Assembly: GCA_041628615.1 (NCBI GenBank) | Contig: JBFKOW010000048.1 | Coordinates: forward strand, 1 to 19,844 | Direction: 5' to 3' | DNA length: 19,844 nt | From: JAMWZF01 sp041628615 | GTDB lineage: Bacteria; Pseudomonadota; Alphaproteobacteria; Rhodobacterales; Rhodobacteraceae | Part shown: one piece after another, positions 7,498 through 14,470 of the stretch | Numbering within the stretch: position 1 is the stretch's first letter | Layout of the letters: each line of letters opens with the position of its first letter | Made by a program: the position numbers and the translations under genes | Notes under the pieces: model-generated | Databases searched by the model: none | The model's input: only the letters and a program-made list of their open reading frames with translations | Told to the model about the DNA's origin: nothing

Positions 7498-7570
7498 GGC
7501 GCTTCCTTCCGCGTGAGCATATGAACCGCGCAGTCTCTCGTGGGTGGGGTGCGGAAGGACCGACCGCCCT
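7496..7570 (+). promoter_or_regulatory. Candidate S6:S18 autoregulatory leader RNA
   Basis: Two nested helices with an asymmetric internal loop precede rpsF. Inner helix: UCCUUCCGC (7504-7512) with GCGGAAGGA (7551-7559), 9 bp. Outer helix: AGGGCG (7496-7501) with CGCCCU (7565-7570). Between them are 2 bases on the 5' side and CCGAC (7560-7564) on the 3' side. Known S6:S18 leader motifs carry a CCG in the 3' strand of such a loop, imitating the 16S rRNA site. The outer helix overlaps the predicted -10 box, so it needs an upstream start. Function is inferred. Confidence 0.45.
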
Positions 7571-7607
7571 GCCCTTTGAAATGCGCCGAGAACAGAACGG
7601 AGAGACC

Positions 7608-7961
7608 ATGCCGCTTTACGAGCATGTCTTCATCGCGCGCCAGGACCTGTCCGGCGCGCAGGCCGAAAGCCTCATCGAACACTTCGGGACCGTCCTTGCC
7701 GACAACGGCGGCAAGCTGGTCGACCAGGAGTACTGGGGCGTCAAGACGATGGCCTACAAGATCAACAAGAACCGCAAGGGCCATTACGCCTTCCTGCGCA
7801 CCGACGCCCCCGCCGGCGCCGTGCAGGAGATGGAGCGCCTGATGCGGCTTCACGACGACGTCATGCGCGTCCTGACGATCAAGGTCGACGCCCACGAAGA
7901 GGGCCCGTCGGTCCAGATGCAGAAGCGCGACGAGCGCGACAGCCGCCGCCGCGACCGCTGA
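7608..7961 (+). CDS. rpsF: 30S ribosomal protein bS6
   Basis: A 117-residue protein beginning MPLYEHVFIARQDLS, with the family motif WGVKTMAYKINKNRKGHYAF and LMRLHDDVMRVLTIKV. S6 binds the central domain of 16S rRNA together with S18. The start is the ATG at 7608, with CGGAGAG before it; a longer frame from 7521 would add 29 residues that have no S6 homology and cover the leader. The C-terminal tail (about 97-117) is charged and Arg-rich. First gene of rpsF-rpsR-rplI, with rpsR 29 bases downstream. Confidence 0.98.
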   Translation: MPLYEHVFIARQDLSGAQAESLIEHFGTVLADNGGKLVDQEYWGVKTMAYKINKNRKGHYAFLRTDAPAGAVQEMERLMRLHDDVMRVLTIKVDAHEEGPSVQMQKRDERDSRRRDR

Positions 7962-7990
7962 CCCGACAGATCAGGAAAGGACCGTAACAC

Positions 7991-8218
7991 ATGGCCACCA
8001 AACCGTTTTTCCGCCGCCGCAAGTCCGACCCCTTCGAGGGCGAGAACGCACCGACCATCGACTACAAGGACGTCAAGACGCTGCAGCGTTACGTCTCCGA
8101 GCGGGGCAAGATCGTCCCCTCCCGGATCACCGCCGTCGGTGCCAAGAACCAGCGCAAGCTCGCCCAGGCGATCAAGCGCGCGCGGTTCCTGGCGCTGCTG
8201 CCCTACGCCGTGAAGTAA
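7991..8218 (+). CDS. rpsR: 30S ribosomal protein bS18
   Basis: A 75-residue basic protein, the normal S18 length, with the conserved IDYKDVKTLQRYVSERGKIVPSRIT core and the KLAQAIKRARFLALLPY C-terminus. It pairs with S6 on the 30S platform. AGGAAAGGA precedes the start by about 10 bases. The N-terminus (FFRRRKSDPF) lacks cysteines, so this is the zinc-free form. Its stop codon overlaps the ribosome-binding site of rplI, which suggests coupled translation. Confidence 0.98.
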   Translation: MATKPFFRRRKSDPFEGENAPTIDYKDVKTLQRYVSERGKIVPSRITAVGAKNQRKLAQAIKRARFLALLPYAVK

Positions 8219-8228
8219 GGAGGCCGAC

Positions 8229-8849
8229 ATGCAAGTCATTCTGCTCGAACGGGTCGCCAAGCTCGGCCAGATGGGCGAAGTGGTCTCCGTCAAGGAAGGC
8301 TACGCCCGCAACTACCTGCTGCCGCAGGGCAAGGCGCTGCGCGCCAACGACGCCAACCTCGCCCGGTTCGAAACCGAGAAGGCCCAGCTCGAGGCCCGCA
8401 ACCTCGAGACCCGCAAGGAGGCCGAATCGCTGGCCGCCAAGCTGGACGGCCAGACCTTCGTCGTGATTCGGTCCGCCTCGGACGGCGGCGCGCTCTACGG
8501 CTCGGTCTCGACCCGCGACGCGGCCGAAGCCGCCACCGAGGCCGGCTTCTCGGTGGATCGCAAGCAGGTCGAACTGACCGCCCCGATCAAGGAGCTCGGC
8601 CTGCACAGCGTGACCGTGCGGCTGCATCCCGAAGTCGAGGCGCAGATCACCCTCAACGTCGCCCGCTCGACCGAAGAGGCCGAGCTTCAGGCGTCGGGCA
8701 AGTCGATCCAGGATCGCGCCGCCGAGGAAGAGGCCGAGGCCCAGTTCGAGATCGACGCGCTGTTCGACGATATCGGCGCGGCCGGTTTCGACAGCGACGA
8801 CGCCGGTCTCGTGGCGACCCCCGAAGACCGCGCGGACGACGACGCCTGA
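8229..8849 (+). CDS. rplI: 50S ribosomal protein bL9 with acidic C-terminal extension
   Basis: A 206-residue protein. Residues 1-149 match bL9: the N-terminal rRNA-binding domain MQVILLERVAKLGQMGEVVSVKEGYARNYLLP (motif GxxVxVKxGYxRNxLxP), a long connecting helix, and the C-terminal domain (GALYGSVSTRDAAEA). From about 150 a roughly 55-residue tail rich in Glu, Asp and Ala follows (AEEEAEAQFEIDALFDD and on); the usual bacterial protein ends near 150. Such tails are, as far as I recall, common in Rhodobacterales. The ribosome site TAAGGAGG overlaps the rpsR stop. A hairpin follows the gene. Confidence 0.97.
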   Translation: MQVILLERVAKLGQMGEVVSVKEGYARNYLLPQGKALRANDANLARFETEKAQLEARNLETRKEAESLAAKLDGQTFVVIRSASDGGALYGSVSTRDAAEAATEAGFSVDRKQVELTAPIKELGLHSVTVRLHPEVEAQITLNVARSTEEAELQASGKSIQDRAAEEEAEAQFEIDALFDDIGAAGFDSDDAGLVATPEDRADDDA

Positions 8850-8888
8850 ACCGCCGGGGTTCGCCCCGCACCGGAGATCATCCTGAAC

Positions 8889-8908
8889 GGGCCGCCTTGG
8901 GGCGGCCC
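8889..8908 (+). terminator. Hairpin terminator after rplI
   Basis: Perfect 8-bp stem GGGCCGCC / GGCGGCCC with loop TTGG, 39 bases after the rplI stop and before the convergent 265-residue gene. The following bases GATTCCGTTC are only weakly T-rich, so termination may be inefficient or work on both strands. Confidence 0.55.
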
Positions 8909-8948
8909 GATTCCGTTCGGGAGCCCGCCGCCGCCAGCCGGGACCGCC

Positions 8949-9746
8949 CTAGCCCCGCATCGCCCAGCGGCGCAGACGTTCCCGCTGCCGCGCGAGGTCG
9001 CGCACGAGGATCTGGCGCAGGATGTAGTCCTCGATGGCGATCCGCACCCGCCAGGACCCGTTGCCTTCCTGCGGGAGATGCAGGTTGGTGTTTCCCTGCA
9101 GGTAGACGTGAATGAAGATCCGCTTCGAATAGTGATCGCCCTCGACGGGGCGCACCTCGTCGATCGATTCCTTCACCCGGCGGGCGCGCTCGAACCCCGC
9201 GGAATAGGTGCCGCGGCGCCAGCTCGAATACAGGCTTCCGTCGCTCGCGGCATAGTCCGGCACCACCGGGTCCGGCATCGAGAGATACGGCACCGGATCG
9301 CGGGTTGCCTTGATCGCCAGCCGGGCGAGGGTCTGGACGTAGCCGGACGTTCCGAGCAGGTAGGTCACCATCGCGTCCGACCGCTGGATCGCCTGGATGG
9401 CGCCGCGCAGGACGGCGATCCCGTTGCCGACGATAAGCCCGGCCGGCCCGCCGGCAAAGCCGGTCACCACGCGGCCGACCGCGGCGTCGGCGATGCCGGA
9501 GGCCACGTCGGCGCCGGAACTCGACGTCCCGGCGATGCCGCCGCCGGTGATCACCACGTCCGCGGCATCCGGGATGTTGACCCCCAGTGCGCCCAGCAGC
9601 GTCGTGATCACCCCCAGCGCCTGAGCCGCCGCCGCCCTGTCCCGCTGCGCCTCGGTCTGTCCCGTATCGGGGATGACCGGCGCGTTGTCATGCACCAGTT
9701 GAAGAAATCTTGGCCAGTGCGGCGGGGGTTCGATCGGAAAGGTCAC
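8949..9746 (-). CDS. Unrecognised 265-residue protein with Gly/Ala-rich hydrophobic centre
   Basis: I do not recognise this protein. No signal peptide. Residues about 1-40 are Pro- and charge-rich; about 41-130 are Gly/Ala-rich with several hydrophobic stretches (LGVITTLLGALGV, VVTGFAGGPAGLIVGNGIAVLRGAI) interrupted by short polar loops; about 131-205 contains YLLGTSGYVQTLARLAIKATRDP; the last 60 residues are polar with a strand pattern (RIFIHVYLQGNTNLHLP) and end in a strongly basic helix (RDLARQRERLRRW). The start is a GTG with GAGGAG ten bases upstream. It shares strand with the secreted gene upstream (gap 119). The pattern could suit a membrane-inserting or self-assembling protein, but that is speculation. 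Confidence 0.65.
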   Translation of the reverse strand: MTFPIEPPPHWPRFLQLVHDNAPVIPDTGQTEAQRDRAAAAQALGVITTLLGALGVNIPDAADVVITGGGIAGTSSSGADVASGIADAAVGRVVTGFAGGPAGLIVGNGIAVLRGAIQAIQRSDAMVTYLLGTSGYVQTLARLAIKATRDPVPYLSMPDPVVPDYAASDGSLYSSWRRGTYSAGFERARRVKESIDEVRPVEGDHYSKRIFIHVYLQGNTNLHLPQEGNGSWRVRIAIEDYILRQILVRDLARQRERLRRWAMRG

Positions 9747-9865
9747 GGGACACAGTCTCCTCGGGACTCGGCGATTTTTGCAACCTTGAATCGCCGACCG
9801 GGCCGACCGAAGCGCCCGGCCCGATCCGCGGATTGCCTTGGTCCGACGGCCCTGCGGCCGGGGCC

Positions 9866-10345
9866 CTACCGGCGGAAGGTCTCCAGCGACAGCACCGCAT
9901 CGCAGTATTTGCCGTCGTAGGTGCCGACCCAGATGTCGATGATGCCGTTCGACGGCCGGGTCAGCACGATCCGCGGATCGAGATCGCCGTTGTCGTCATC
10001 GTCGTAATACCAGTTGCGGTTGCCGGTGTTGATCAGCAGCGCCGCGTCACAGCGGCTGACCACCGAAATGACCAGTTGCAACCCGCCCATGCCACTGAGA
10101 TCGAAAGAGAAATCCGGCTGGGTGGTAAAGTAGCCCGCGCCGCGGTCGGTGCCCGGGTTGATCCCGCGGCAGTTCCAGATGTAGTTCTCGCCGCCCGCGG
10201 TGACGCGGAAATCGCGGCGCTGGCGCAACTGCGCGCCGGAGGCCTCGTAGCTTTCGCTGCCCCAGATCGTGTAGTCCGGACAGGCCAATGCGGCAGTCGG
10301 CGCGCCAAGGACGCCAAGCGCCGCGATCAGCAGTTTCTTCAACAT
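9866..10345 (-). CDS. Secreted Cys-containing beta-rich protein, function unknown
   Basis: A 159-residue exported protein: signal peptide 1-21 (LLIAALGVLGAPTAALA), then a beta-rich domain with four cysteines (C22, C59, C99, C148) that could form two disulfides in the periplasm. The pattern PDFSFDLSGMGGLQLVISV, RCDAALLIN, the acidic YYDDDDNGDLDP run and the closing IDIWVGTYDG resembles small beta-sandwich domains of the pre-peptidase C-terminal type seen next to alphaproteobacterial proteases; here no protease is attached. The acidic run could bind calcium, by inference. GGAGGG precedes the ATG. Upstream of it lies tig on the same strand. Confidence 0.75.
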   Translation of the reverse strand: MLKKLLIAALGVLGAPTAALACPDYTIWGSESYEASGAQLRQRRDFRVTAGGENYIWNCRGINPGTDRGAGYFTTQPDFSFDLSGMGGLQLVISVVSRCDAALLINTGNRNWYYDDDDNGDLDPRIVLTRPSNGIIDIWVGTYDGKYCDAVLSLETFRR

Positions 10346-10474
10346 GGGGCAACCCTCCTGTTCTCGGTGAACCGAGCGTAGGGTGAGTCCCGTCGTCGCC
10401 CCAAGCGGAATCTTGCCGATCGCTGCCGGGTGTGGCGGACTCCGCTCAACCGGGGCCCGCCACGATCCGTCGGG

Positions 10475-11806
10475 TCACTCGTCGTCGAGGGCCTCGACCG
10501 CCTTCTGCAGTTCCGCCTTCGTGATCGTCTTCTCGGTCACCTTGGCGTTGTCGAAGATGTAGTCGACGACCTTGTCCTCGAAGATCGGAGCCTGAAGCTG
10601 CTGGCGCATCTGCGGGTTCTGCTGCACGAACTCGAAGAACTGCCGCTCCTGGCCCGGATACTTCCGGGCCTCGTTCATCACAGCCTGGGTGAGTTCGGCG
10701 TCGGTCACCTCGATCTCGGCCCGGCGGCCGATCTCGGCCAGCAGCAGGCCCAGCTTGACCCGGCGATCGGCCAGCTTGACGTGCTCGTCGGTCGGTTCGA
10801 TCTGCGGGTGATCGTGGCCGTGCACGTCGGGGTTTTCGTCGTGCCACAGCTGGTGGGCGATCTGCTTCGCCTCCGCCTCGACCAGCGAGGGCGGCAGGTC
10901 GAAGCTCACCTTGTCGTCCAGCGCGTCGAGCAGGCCGCGCTTGGCGACCGCGCGGGCCGCGCCCTTGTATTCGGCTTCCAGCCGCTCGCCGATCTGGGTC
11001 TTGAGCGCGGCAAGGTCCTCGGCGCCGTAGCGCTTGGCGAGGTCGTCGTCGATCTCGGCCGGCTTCGGCGCCTTCACGGCCTTCACGGTCACGTCGAAGA
11101 CCGCGGCCTTCCCCTTCAGGTTCTCGGCCTGGTAGTTCTCGGGGAAGGTGACCTCGACGGCCTTCTCCTCGCCGGCCTTCACGCCGACCAGCTGGTCCTC
11201 GAAGCCCGGGATGAACGACTGGGAGCCCAGCACCAGCGGATAGTCCTCGGCGGCGCCGCCCTCGAAGGCCTCGCCGTCGACCTTGCCGACGAAGTCGATC
11301 ACGACCTGGTCACCGTCCTTCGACTTGGTGCCCTTCTTGCGGTCCTCGAAGGACGGGCTGTTCTTGGCGAGGTTCTCGAGCGCCTCCTGGACGTCGGCCT
11401 CGGCCGCCGGCACGGTCAGCCGCTCCAGCGCGACCTCGGAAAGATCGATCTCGGGAACGTCCGGCAGCCGCTCGTAGGCCACGTCGACGACGAGGTCGTC
11501 GCCTTCCTTCCAGTTCTCGTTGGTGATCTTGATCTCGGGCTGGTTCGCCGGCCGGTCGCCGGTTTTCTCGAGGTGATCGGAGAGGGCGCCGTCGACGCTT
11601 TCCTGCATCGCCTCGCCCAGCAGCCGCCCGCCGAACTGCTTCTTGAGCAGCGCCATCGGCACCTTACCCTTGCGGAAGCCCTTCATCTCGATCTCGGGCC
11701 GGGCCTCTTCGAGCTTTGCCATGACCTTCGCGTCAAGCTCGGCGGAGCCGACCGTGATCTGGTAGCCGCGCTTGAGACCGTCGTTCAGGGTTTCGGTGAC
11801 GTTCAT
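10475..11806 (-). CDS. tig: Trigger factor (ribosome-associated chaperone, peptidyl-prolyl isomerase)
   Basis: A 443-residue protein, normal for trigger factor. It docks at the ribosome exit tunnel and shields nascent chains. The ribosome-binding signature GFRKGK is at 43-48 in the N-terminal domain (PEIEMKGFRKGKVP). The FKBP-like isomerase domain is at about 160-245 (GDQVVIDFVGKVDGE, GFEDQLVGVKAGEE), and the helical C-terminal chaperone domain follows, ending in an acidic helix (VEALDDE). The start at 11806 gives MNVTETLNDGLKRGY, with GAGAGGG before it; the 18-residue upstream extension is not family-like. It lies downstream of tRNA-Leu on the same strand, with a possible promoter between them. 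Confidence 0.98.
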   Translation of the reverse strand: MNVTETLNDGLKRGYQITVGSAELDAKVMAKLEEARPEIEMKGFRKGKVPMALLKKQFGGRLLGEAMQESVDGALSDHLEKTGDRPANQPEIKITNENWKEGDDLVVDVAYERLPDVPEIDLSEVALERLTVPAAEADVQEALENLAKNSPSFEDRKKGTKSKDGDQVVIDFVGKVDGEAFEGGAAEDYPLVLGSQSFIPGFEDQLVGVKAGEEKAVEVTFPENYQAENLKGKAAVFDVTVKAVKAPKPAEIDDDLAKRYGAEDLAALKTQIGERLEAEYKGAARAVAKRGLLDALDDKVSFDLPPSLVEAEAKQIAHQLWHDENPDVHGHDHPQIEPTDEHVKLADRRVKLGLLLAEIGRRAEIEVTDAELTQAVMNEARKYPGQERQFFEFVQQNPQMRQQLQAPIFEDKVVDYIFDNAKVTEKTITKAELQKAVEALDDE

Positions 11807-11869
11807 GGGTGCCCTCTCGGAAAACAGCGAACGGACGGCGCCGTCAGGGCCCGCCCGCAAATTCGCGCC

Positions 11870-11898
11870 TTCCTAATCGGCCCCCCGGTGGCGTTCAA
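11870..11898 (-). promoter_or_regulatory. Possible tig promoter
   Basis: On the minus strand TTGAAC (11898-11893) and TAGGAA (11875-11870) are 17 bases apart, about 65 bases before the tig start. The -35 is good, the -10 poor. The -35 overlaps an inverted repeat, AACCCC / GGGGTT (11897-11902 and 11912-11917), which may be chance. Confidence 0.35.
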
Positions 11899-11976
11899 CC
11901 CCGATTCACTTGGGGTTCCGCGAGCGGCAGGCGATCTGCCGCCGGCCGCCCGGCCCGGCCCGCCTGTCTGCGCTGA

Positions 11977-12061
11977 TGGTGCGGGTGGAGGGACTTGAAC
12001 CCCCACGCCTTGCGGCGCCAGAACCTAAATCTGGTGCGTCTACCAGTTCCGCCACACCCGC
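11977..12061 (-). tRNA. tRNA-Leu (anticodon UAG)
   Basis: A complete class II tRNA of 85 bases including an encoded CCA (minus strand 11979-11977). Acceptor arms GCGGGTG and CACCCGC pair; the anticodon arm CCAGA / TCTGG encloses a loop reading TTTAGGT, anticodon TAG; the long variable arm GCGCCGCAAGGCGT and the T arm with GGTTCAAGTCC are normal. The D arm contains AACTGGTAGACGC as usual for bacterial tRNA-Leu. It reads CUA and related leucine codons. Confidence 0.96.
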
Positions 12062-12219
12062 TCCGGACCGGCTTCTCGCCCCGATCGCCGCGCATCGCAA
12101 GTCCGGATCTGCGGCGCGGGCCCCGGAATCGCCCGCGAAAGGGCACCGTCGCACCGTTTTCCTGCCATGATCCGGGAAAAACCTGCGGCAGCGAAACACA
12201 GCTGGTCGGGGGTGTCGCC

Positions 12220-12702
12220 ATGCAGACGGAAACCAGACGGCGCGGTGCGGCGGCAGGCACCGGACCGATGGGCGTGAACGCCGCGATCACCGGCATCCTT
12301 TCCGGCGCCACGGTGCTGACGCTGGACGGCGAATTGCCGGTCGAGCACCTGGCTCCGGGCGACCGGGTGATCACCCGCGACAGCGGGATGGCGGTCCTGC
12401 GCGAGATCCGGAGATCCGACCGCGAACTGGCGCCGGTGACCGTCCGCGCCGGGTCGCTTGGCCACAGCCGCCCCGACCGCGCCCCCCGACTCGCCCCCGG
12501 AACCCTGGTCCATGTCCGCGACTGGCGGGCGCAGGCCATGTTCGGCGCCGCCGCCGCGGACGTCCCGGCGCGTCGCCTGATCGACGGCGAATTCGTCGGC
12601 CGCGCCCCCGTCGAACGGACGACTGTGCATGACCTCGTGTTCGACCGCCCCCACATCATCTATGTCGACGGCCTCGAACTGAGCGCCGGGTCGATGGAGT
12701 GA
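12220..12702 (+). CDS. Short Hint-domain (Hint_2 type) protein lacking the catalytic Cys
   Basis: A 160-residue protein. About residues 25-155 resemble the Hedgehog/intein (Hint_2) domain common in Rhodobacteraceae: ATVLTLDGELPVEHLAPGDRVITRDSGMAVLREI at the start and a FDRPHIIYVDGLEL close. In splicing or self-cleaving Hint domains the first block begins with Cys or Ser in a C-F-T-x-G-T context; here the equivalent stretch is GILSGATV, and the Cys is missing, so autocatalysis is doubtful. The start at 12220 is preferred because GGGGGTG precedes it; an earlier in-frame ATG would overlap the tRNA. It ends exactly where the convergent nnrD ends, with no gap. Confidence 0.75.
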   Translation: MQTETRRRGAAAGTGPMGVNAAITGILSGATVLTLDGELPVEHLAPGDRVITRDSGMAVLREIRRSDRELAPVTVRAGSLGHSRPDRAPRLAPGTLVHVRDWRAQAMFGAAAADVPARRLIDGEFVGRAPVERTTVHDLVFDRPHIIYVDGLELSAGSME

Positions 12703-13584
12703 TCAGAGCCCCAGGTCGGCAAAGACCCTTGGCACCTGCTCGGGGATGTCCTCGGAAATGAGGCCGGGACCGAAGCGCAGCGCGCATTCCACGTGAAGCC
12801 AGGCGGCGGTTTCGGCGGCCCGCGTCGCCGGCAGGCCCCGCGCCATCAGCCCGGTGACGAAACCGGCCAGCACATCCCCCGATCCCGCGGTCGCCAGCCA
12901 GGGCGCGGCGCGGGCACCCTCCGCCGCGTGCACCGCGACCGCGCCGTCCGGGCCCGAGATCATCGTCAGCGGGCCCTTGAGCAGGACCGTGCAGCCGGCC
13001 CGCAGCGCGGCCGCCCGGACCGCGGCGGCGCGACCGGCGGGCTCGGACAGCCGGTCGGCGAGGTCCGGGAACAGCCGGCCGAACTCGCCGGCATGGGGTG
13101 TCAGCACGCAATCGGGGTGCAGCGCGTCGAACAGTGGCCGCGGCTCGGCCGCGAAGCGCGTCAGCGCGTCGGCGTCGAGCACCGTGCCCCGCCGGGCCTT
13201 CAGCGCCGCGATCACCAGTTGCATCGTAGACAGACCGAGCCCGAGCCCCGGCCCGAGACAGACCGCGTTGATCCGCCGGTCCTCGAGCAGTTCGGACAGT
13301 CCCGCCGCGCCGTCGAGCCCGCGCACCATGATCGCGTCGAGCCGGGCGGCATGTTCGGGCACCGCCCGCATCGGGCAGCCGACCGTGACCAGCCCGGCGC
13401 CGATCCGCAGCGCCCCGCGCGCCGCCAGCCGGGCCGCGCCGCCGCGGCCCGCGGGTCCCGACAGGACGAGCGCGTGGCCGTGGCCGTACTTGTGCCCGTC
13501 CGCGGCCTTGCGCAGCGCCTCGGACAGCGCCGGGCCGCCGGTGATCGGCCGCGGCGAAGCGGCCTCGTCGCCCGGCCCGCTCAC
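12703..13584 (-). CDS. nnrD: ADP-dependent NAD(P)H-hydrate dehydratase
   Basis: A 293-residue ribokinase-like enzyme that turns the S form of hydrated NAD(P)H back to NAD(P)H using ADP. Family motifs: HKYGHGHALVLSG (31-43), the LGPGLG loop (110-115), LTPHAGEFGRL (161-171) and the anion-hole motif AGSGDVLAG (233-241). It starts with GTG, whose bases overlap the nnrE stop (GTGA, 4-base overlap, minus-1 frame), so its translation is probably coupled. In E. coli and many relatives this domain is fused to the epimerase; here it is a separate frame. Complete domain with no missing part. Confidence 0.93.
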   Translation of the reverse strand: MSGPGDEAASPRPITGGPALSEALRKAADGHKYGHGHALVLSGPAGRGGAARLAARGALRIGAGLVTVGCPMRAVPEHAARLDAIMVRGLDGAAGLSELLEDRRINAVCLGPGLGLGLSTMQLVIAALKARRGTVLDADALTRFAAEPRPLFDALHPDCVLTPHAGEFGRLFPDLADRLSEPAGRAAAVRAAALRAGCTVLLKGPLTMISGPDGAVAVHAAEGARAAPWLATAGSGDVLAGFVTGLMARGLPATRAAETAAWLHVECALRFGPGLISEDIPEQVPRVFADLGL

Positions 13585-14294
13585 AACCCTATCCCCGCCA
13601 CGACGACCCGGCCCGACAGGTCCGGGCCCCGGCCCCTCAGGTGTCCGCGCTTGCGCCGGTGGAAGGTGACGGTCAGGTCGGCTGCCATCGGCAGCGGCGA
13701 CAGCGCCGCGCCGGTGTCGCTGTCCAGGCCGCTGAGGATGTCGACGGCGACCAGCCGCCCGCCCCGCTCGGCCCGCGCCTCGGCCACCGCCCCGAGCAGC
13801 GCCGCGAGGTCCGCCGGCAGCGGCCGGGTCAGCCCGGTGCCGAACAGCGCATCGAACCAGACGTCTGCGGCCCGTCCCTCCACCGCCTGCCGGGGCGCGG
13901 CGGTATCGACCGGGGCCGCCGTGCCGCCCATCCCGATCCAGCTTTCGAAATTCGCCCGGGCATCCGGCGGCAGCCGCGCCGGGTCACCGTATAGCACGGC
14001 CTCGACCTGCCAGCCCCTGTCGCGCAGCAGCCGGGCGATGACGAACCCGTCGCCACCGTTGTTGCCTGGCCCGCAGAGCACCACCGCGCGATGCCCGCCC
14101 GACGCGAGTTCCGGCCAGGCGGCGAGCGTCGCTTCGACCACGCCGGCCCCGGCCCGCTCCATCAGGACCCTGCCCGTCGCAGCGCCCGACGCCATGGCCG
14201 CCTGTTCGATGGCCCGCATCTGCGCCGCGGTCACGGCGTCCCCGTCGGCCCTCTCGGCCGGTGACGGGGGCGCCATCTGCAGTGGTTGGGTCAT
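13581..14294 (-). CDS. nnrE: NAD(P)H-hydrate epimerase (YjeF N-terminal domain)
   Basis: A 237-residue protein with the YjeF_N fold, interconverting R and S NAD(P)HX so that the dehydratase can act. It shows VTAAQMRAIEQAAM near the start, the phosphate-binding GPGNNGGDG at 75-83, the catalytic-region VWFDALFGTGL (D148) and AVDILSGLDSDTG at 183-195. It ends at VVVAGIGL, the usual end of the epimerase half of the fused enzyme, and its stop overlaps the nnrD start by 4 bases. The extra N-terminal 15 residues are Pro-rich. It is divergent from glnB. Confidence 0.93.
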   Translation of the reverse strand: MTQPLQMAPPSPAERADGDAVTAAQMRAIEQAAMASGAATGRVLMERAGAGVVEATLAAWPELASGGHRAVVLCGPGNNGGDGFVIARLLRDRGWQVEAVLYGDPARLPPDARANFESWIGMGGTAAPVDTAAPRQAVEGRAADVWFDALFGTGLTRPLPADLAALLGAVAEARAERGGRLVAVDILSGLDSDTGAALSPLPMAADLTVTFHRRKRGHLRGRGPDLSGRVVVAGIGL

Positions 14295-14470
14295 GTCGGC
14301 ACTCCGATTGTTTCAAAACTGCCCGCAAGGCTGGCGTTATGCCTAATTCCTGGGCACAACTCCCGGGACCGCCACGCCGGGGCCCCGACCCCGACCCTAC
14401 CCAATTGTCGCCGCGCGGCGGAAGTGGTCTCACGCGCCCTGAGCGCCAACACCGGGAGGAGTCGCACCGC

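Larger units (their letters stand above)
7265..7607. other. 343-base intergenic region before rpsF
   Basis: Divergent space between the small membrane-protein gene and rpsF. The right third holds the rpsF promoter and structured leader (separate entries). In the left part, about 7265-7460, I find no convincing gene, repeat or terminator; the open frames crossing it are GC-rich and lack family features or ribosome sites. Confidence 0.6.

Noticed and set aside
10437..10462. Inverted repeat GTGGCGG / CCGCCAC after tig
   Set aside because: The 7-bp stem lies in the right place for a terminator but encloses a long loop and has no T tract on the minus strand.
11924..11942. Dyad GCGGCAG / CTGCCGC between tRNA-Leu and tig
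   Set aside because: A stable 7-bp hairpin, but without a T tract; could be tRNA 3' processing or chance in GC-rich DNA, so not listed as a terminator.
10430..11998. A 522-codon open frame on the plus strand rich in Leu, Gly and Val
   Set aside because: Antisense to trigger factor over its full length. The repeated LG/LV look reflects the reverse complement of Glu/Lys-rich codons.
12793..14346. A 517-codon plus-strand frame opposite nnrD/nnrE
   Set aside because: Low-complexity translation without domain; both minus-strand enzymes have clear catalytic motifs.
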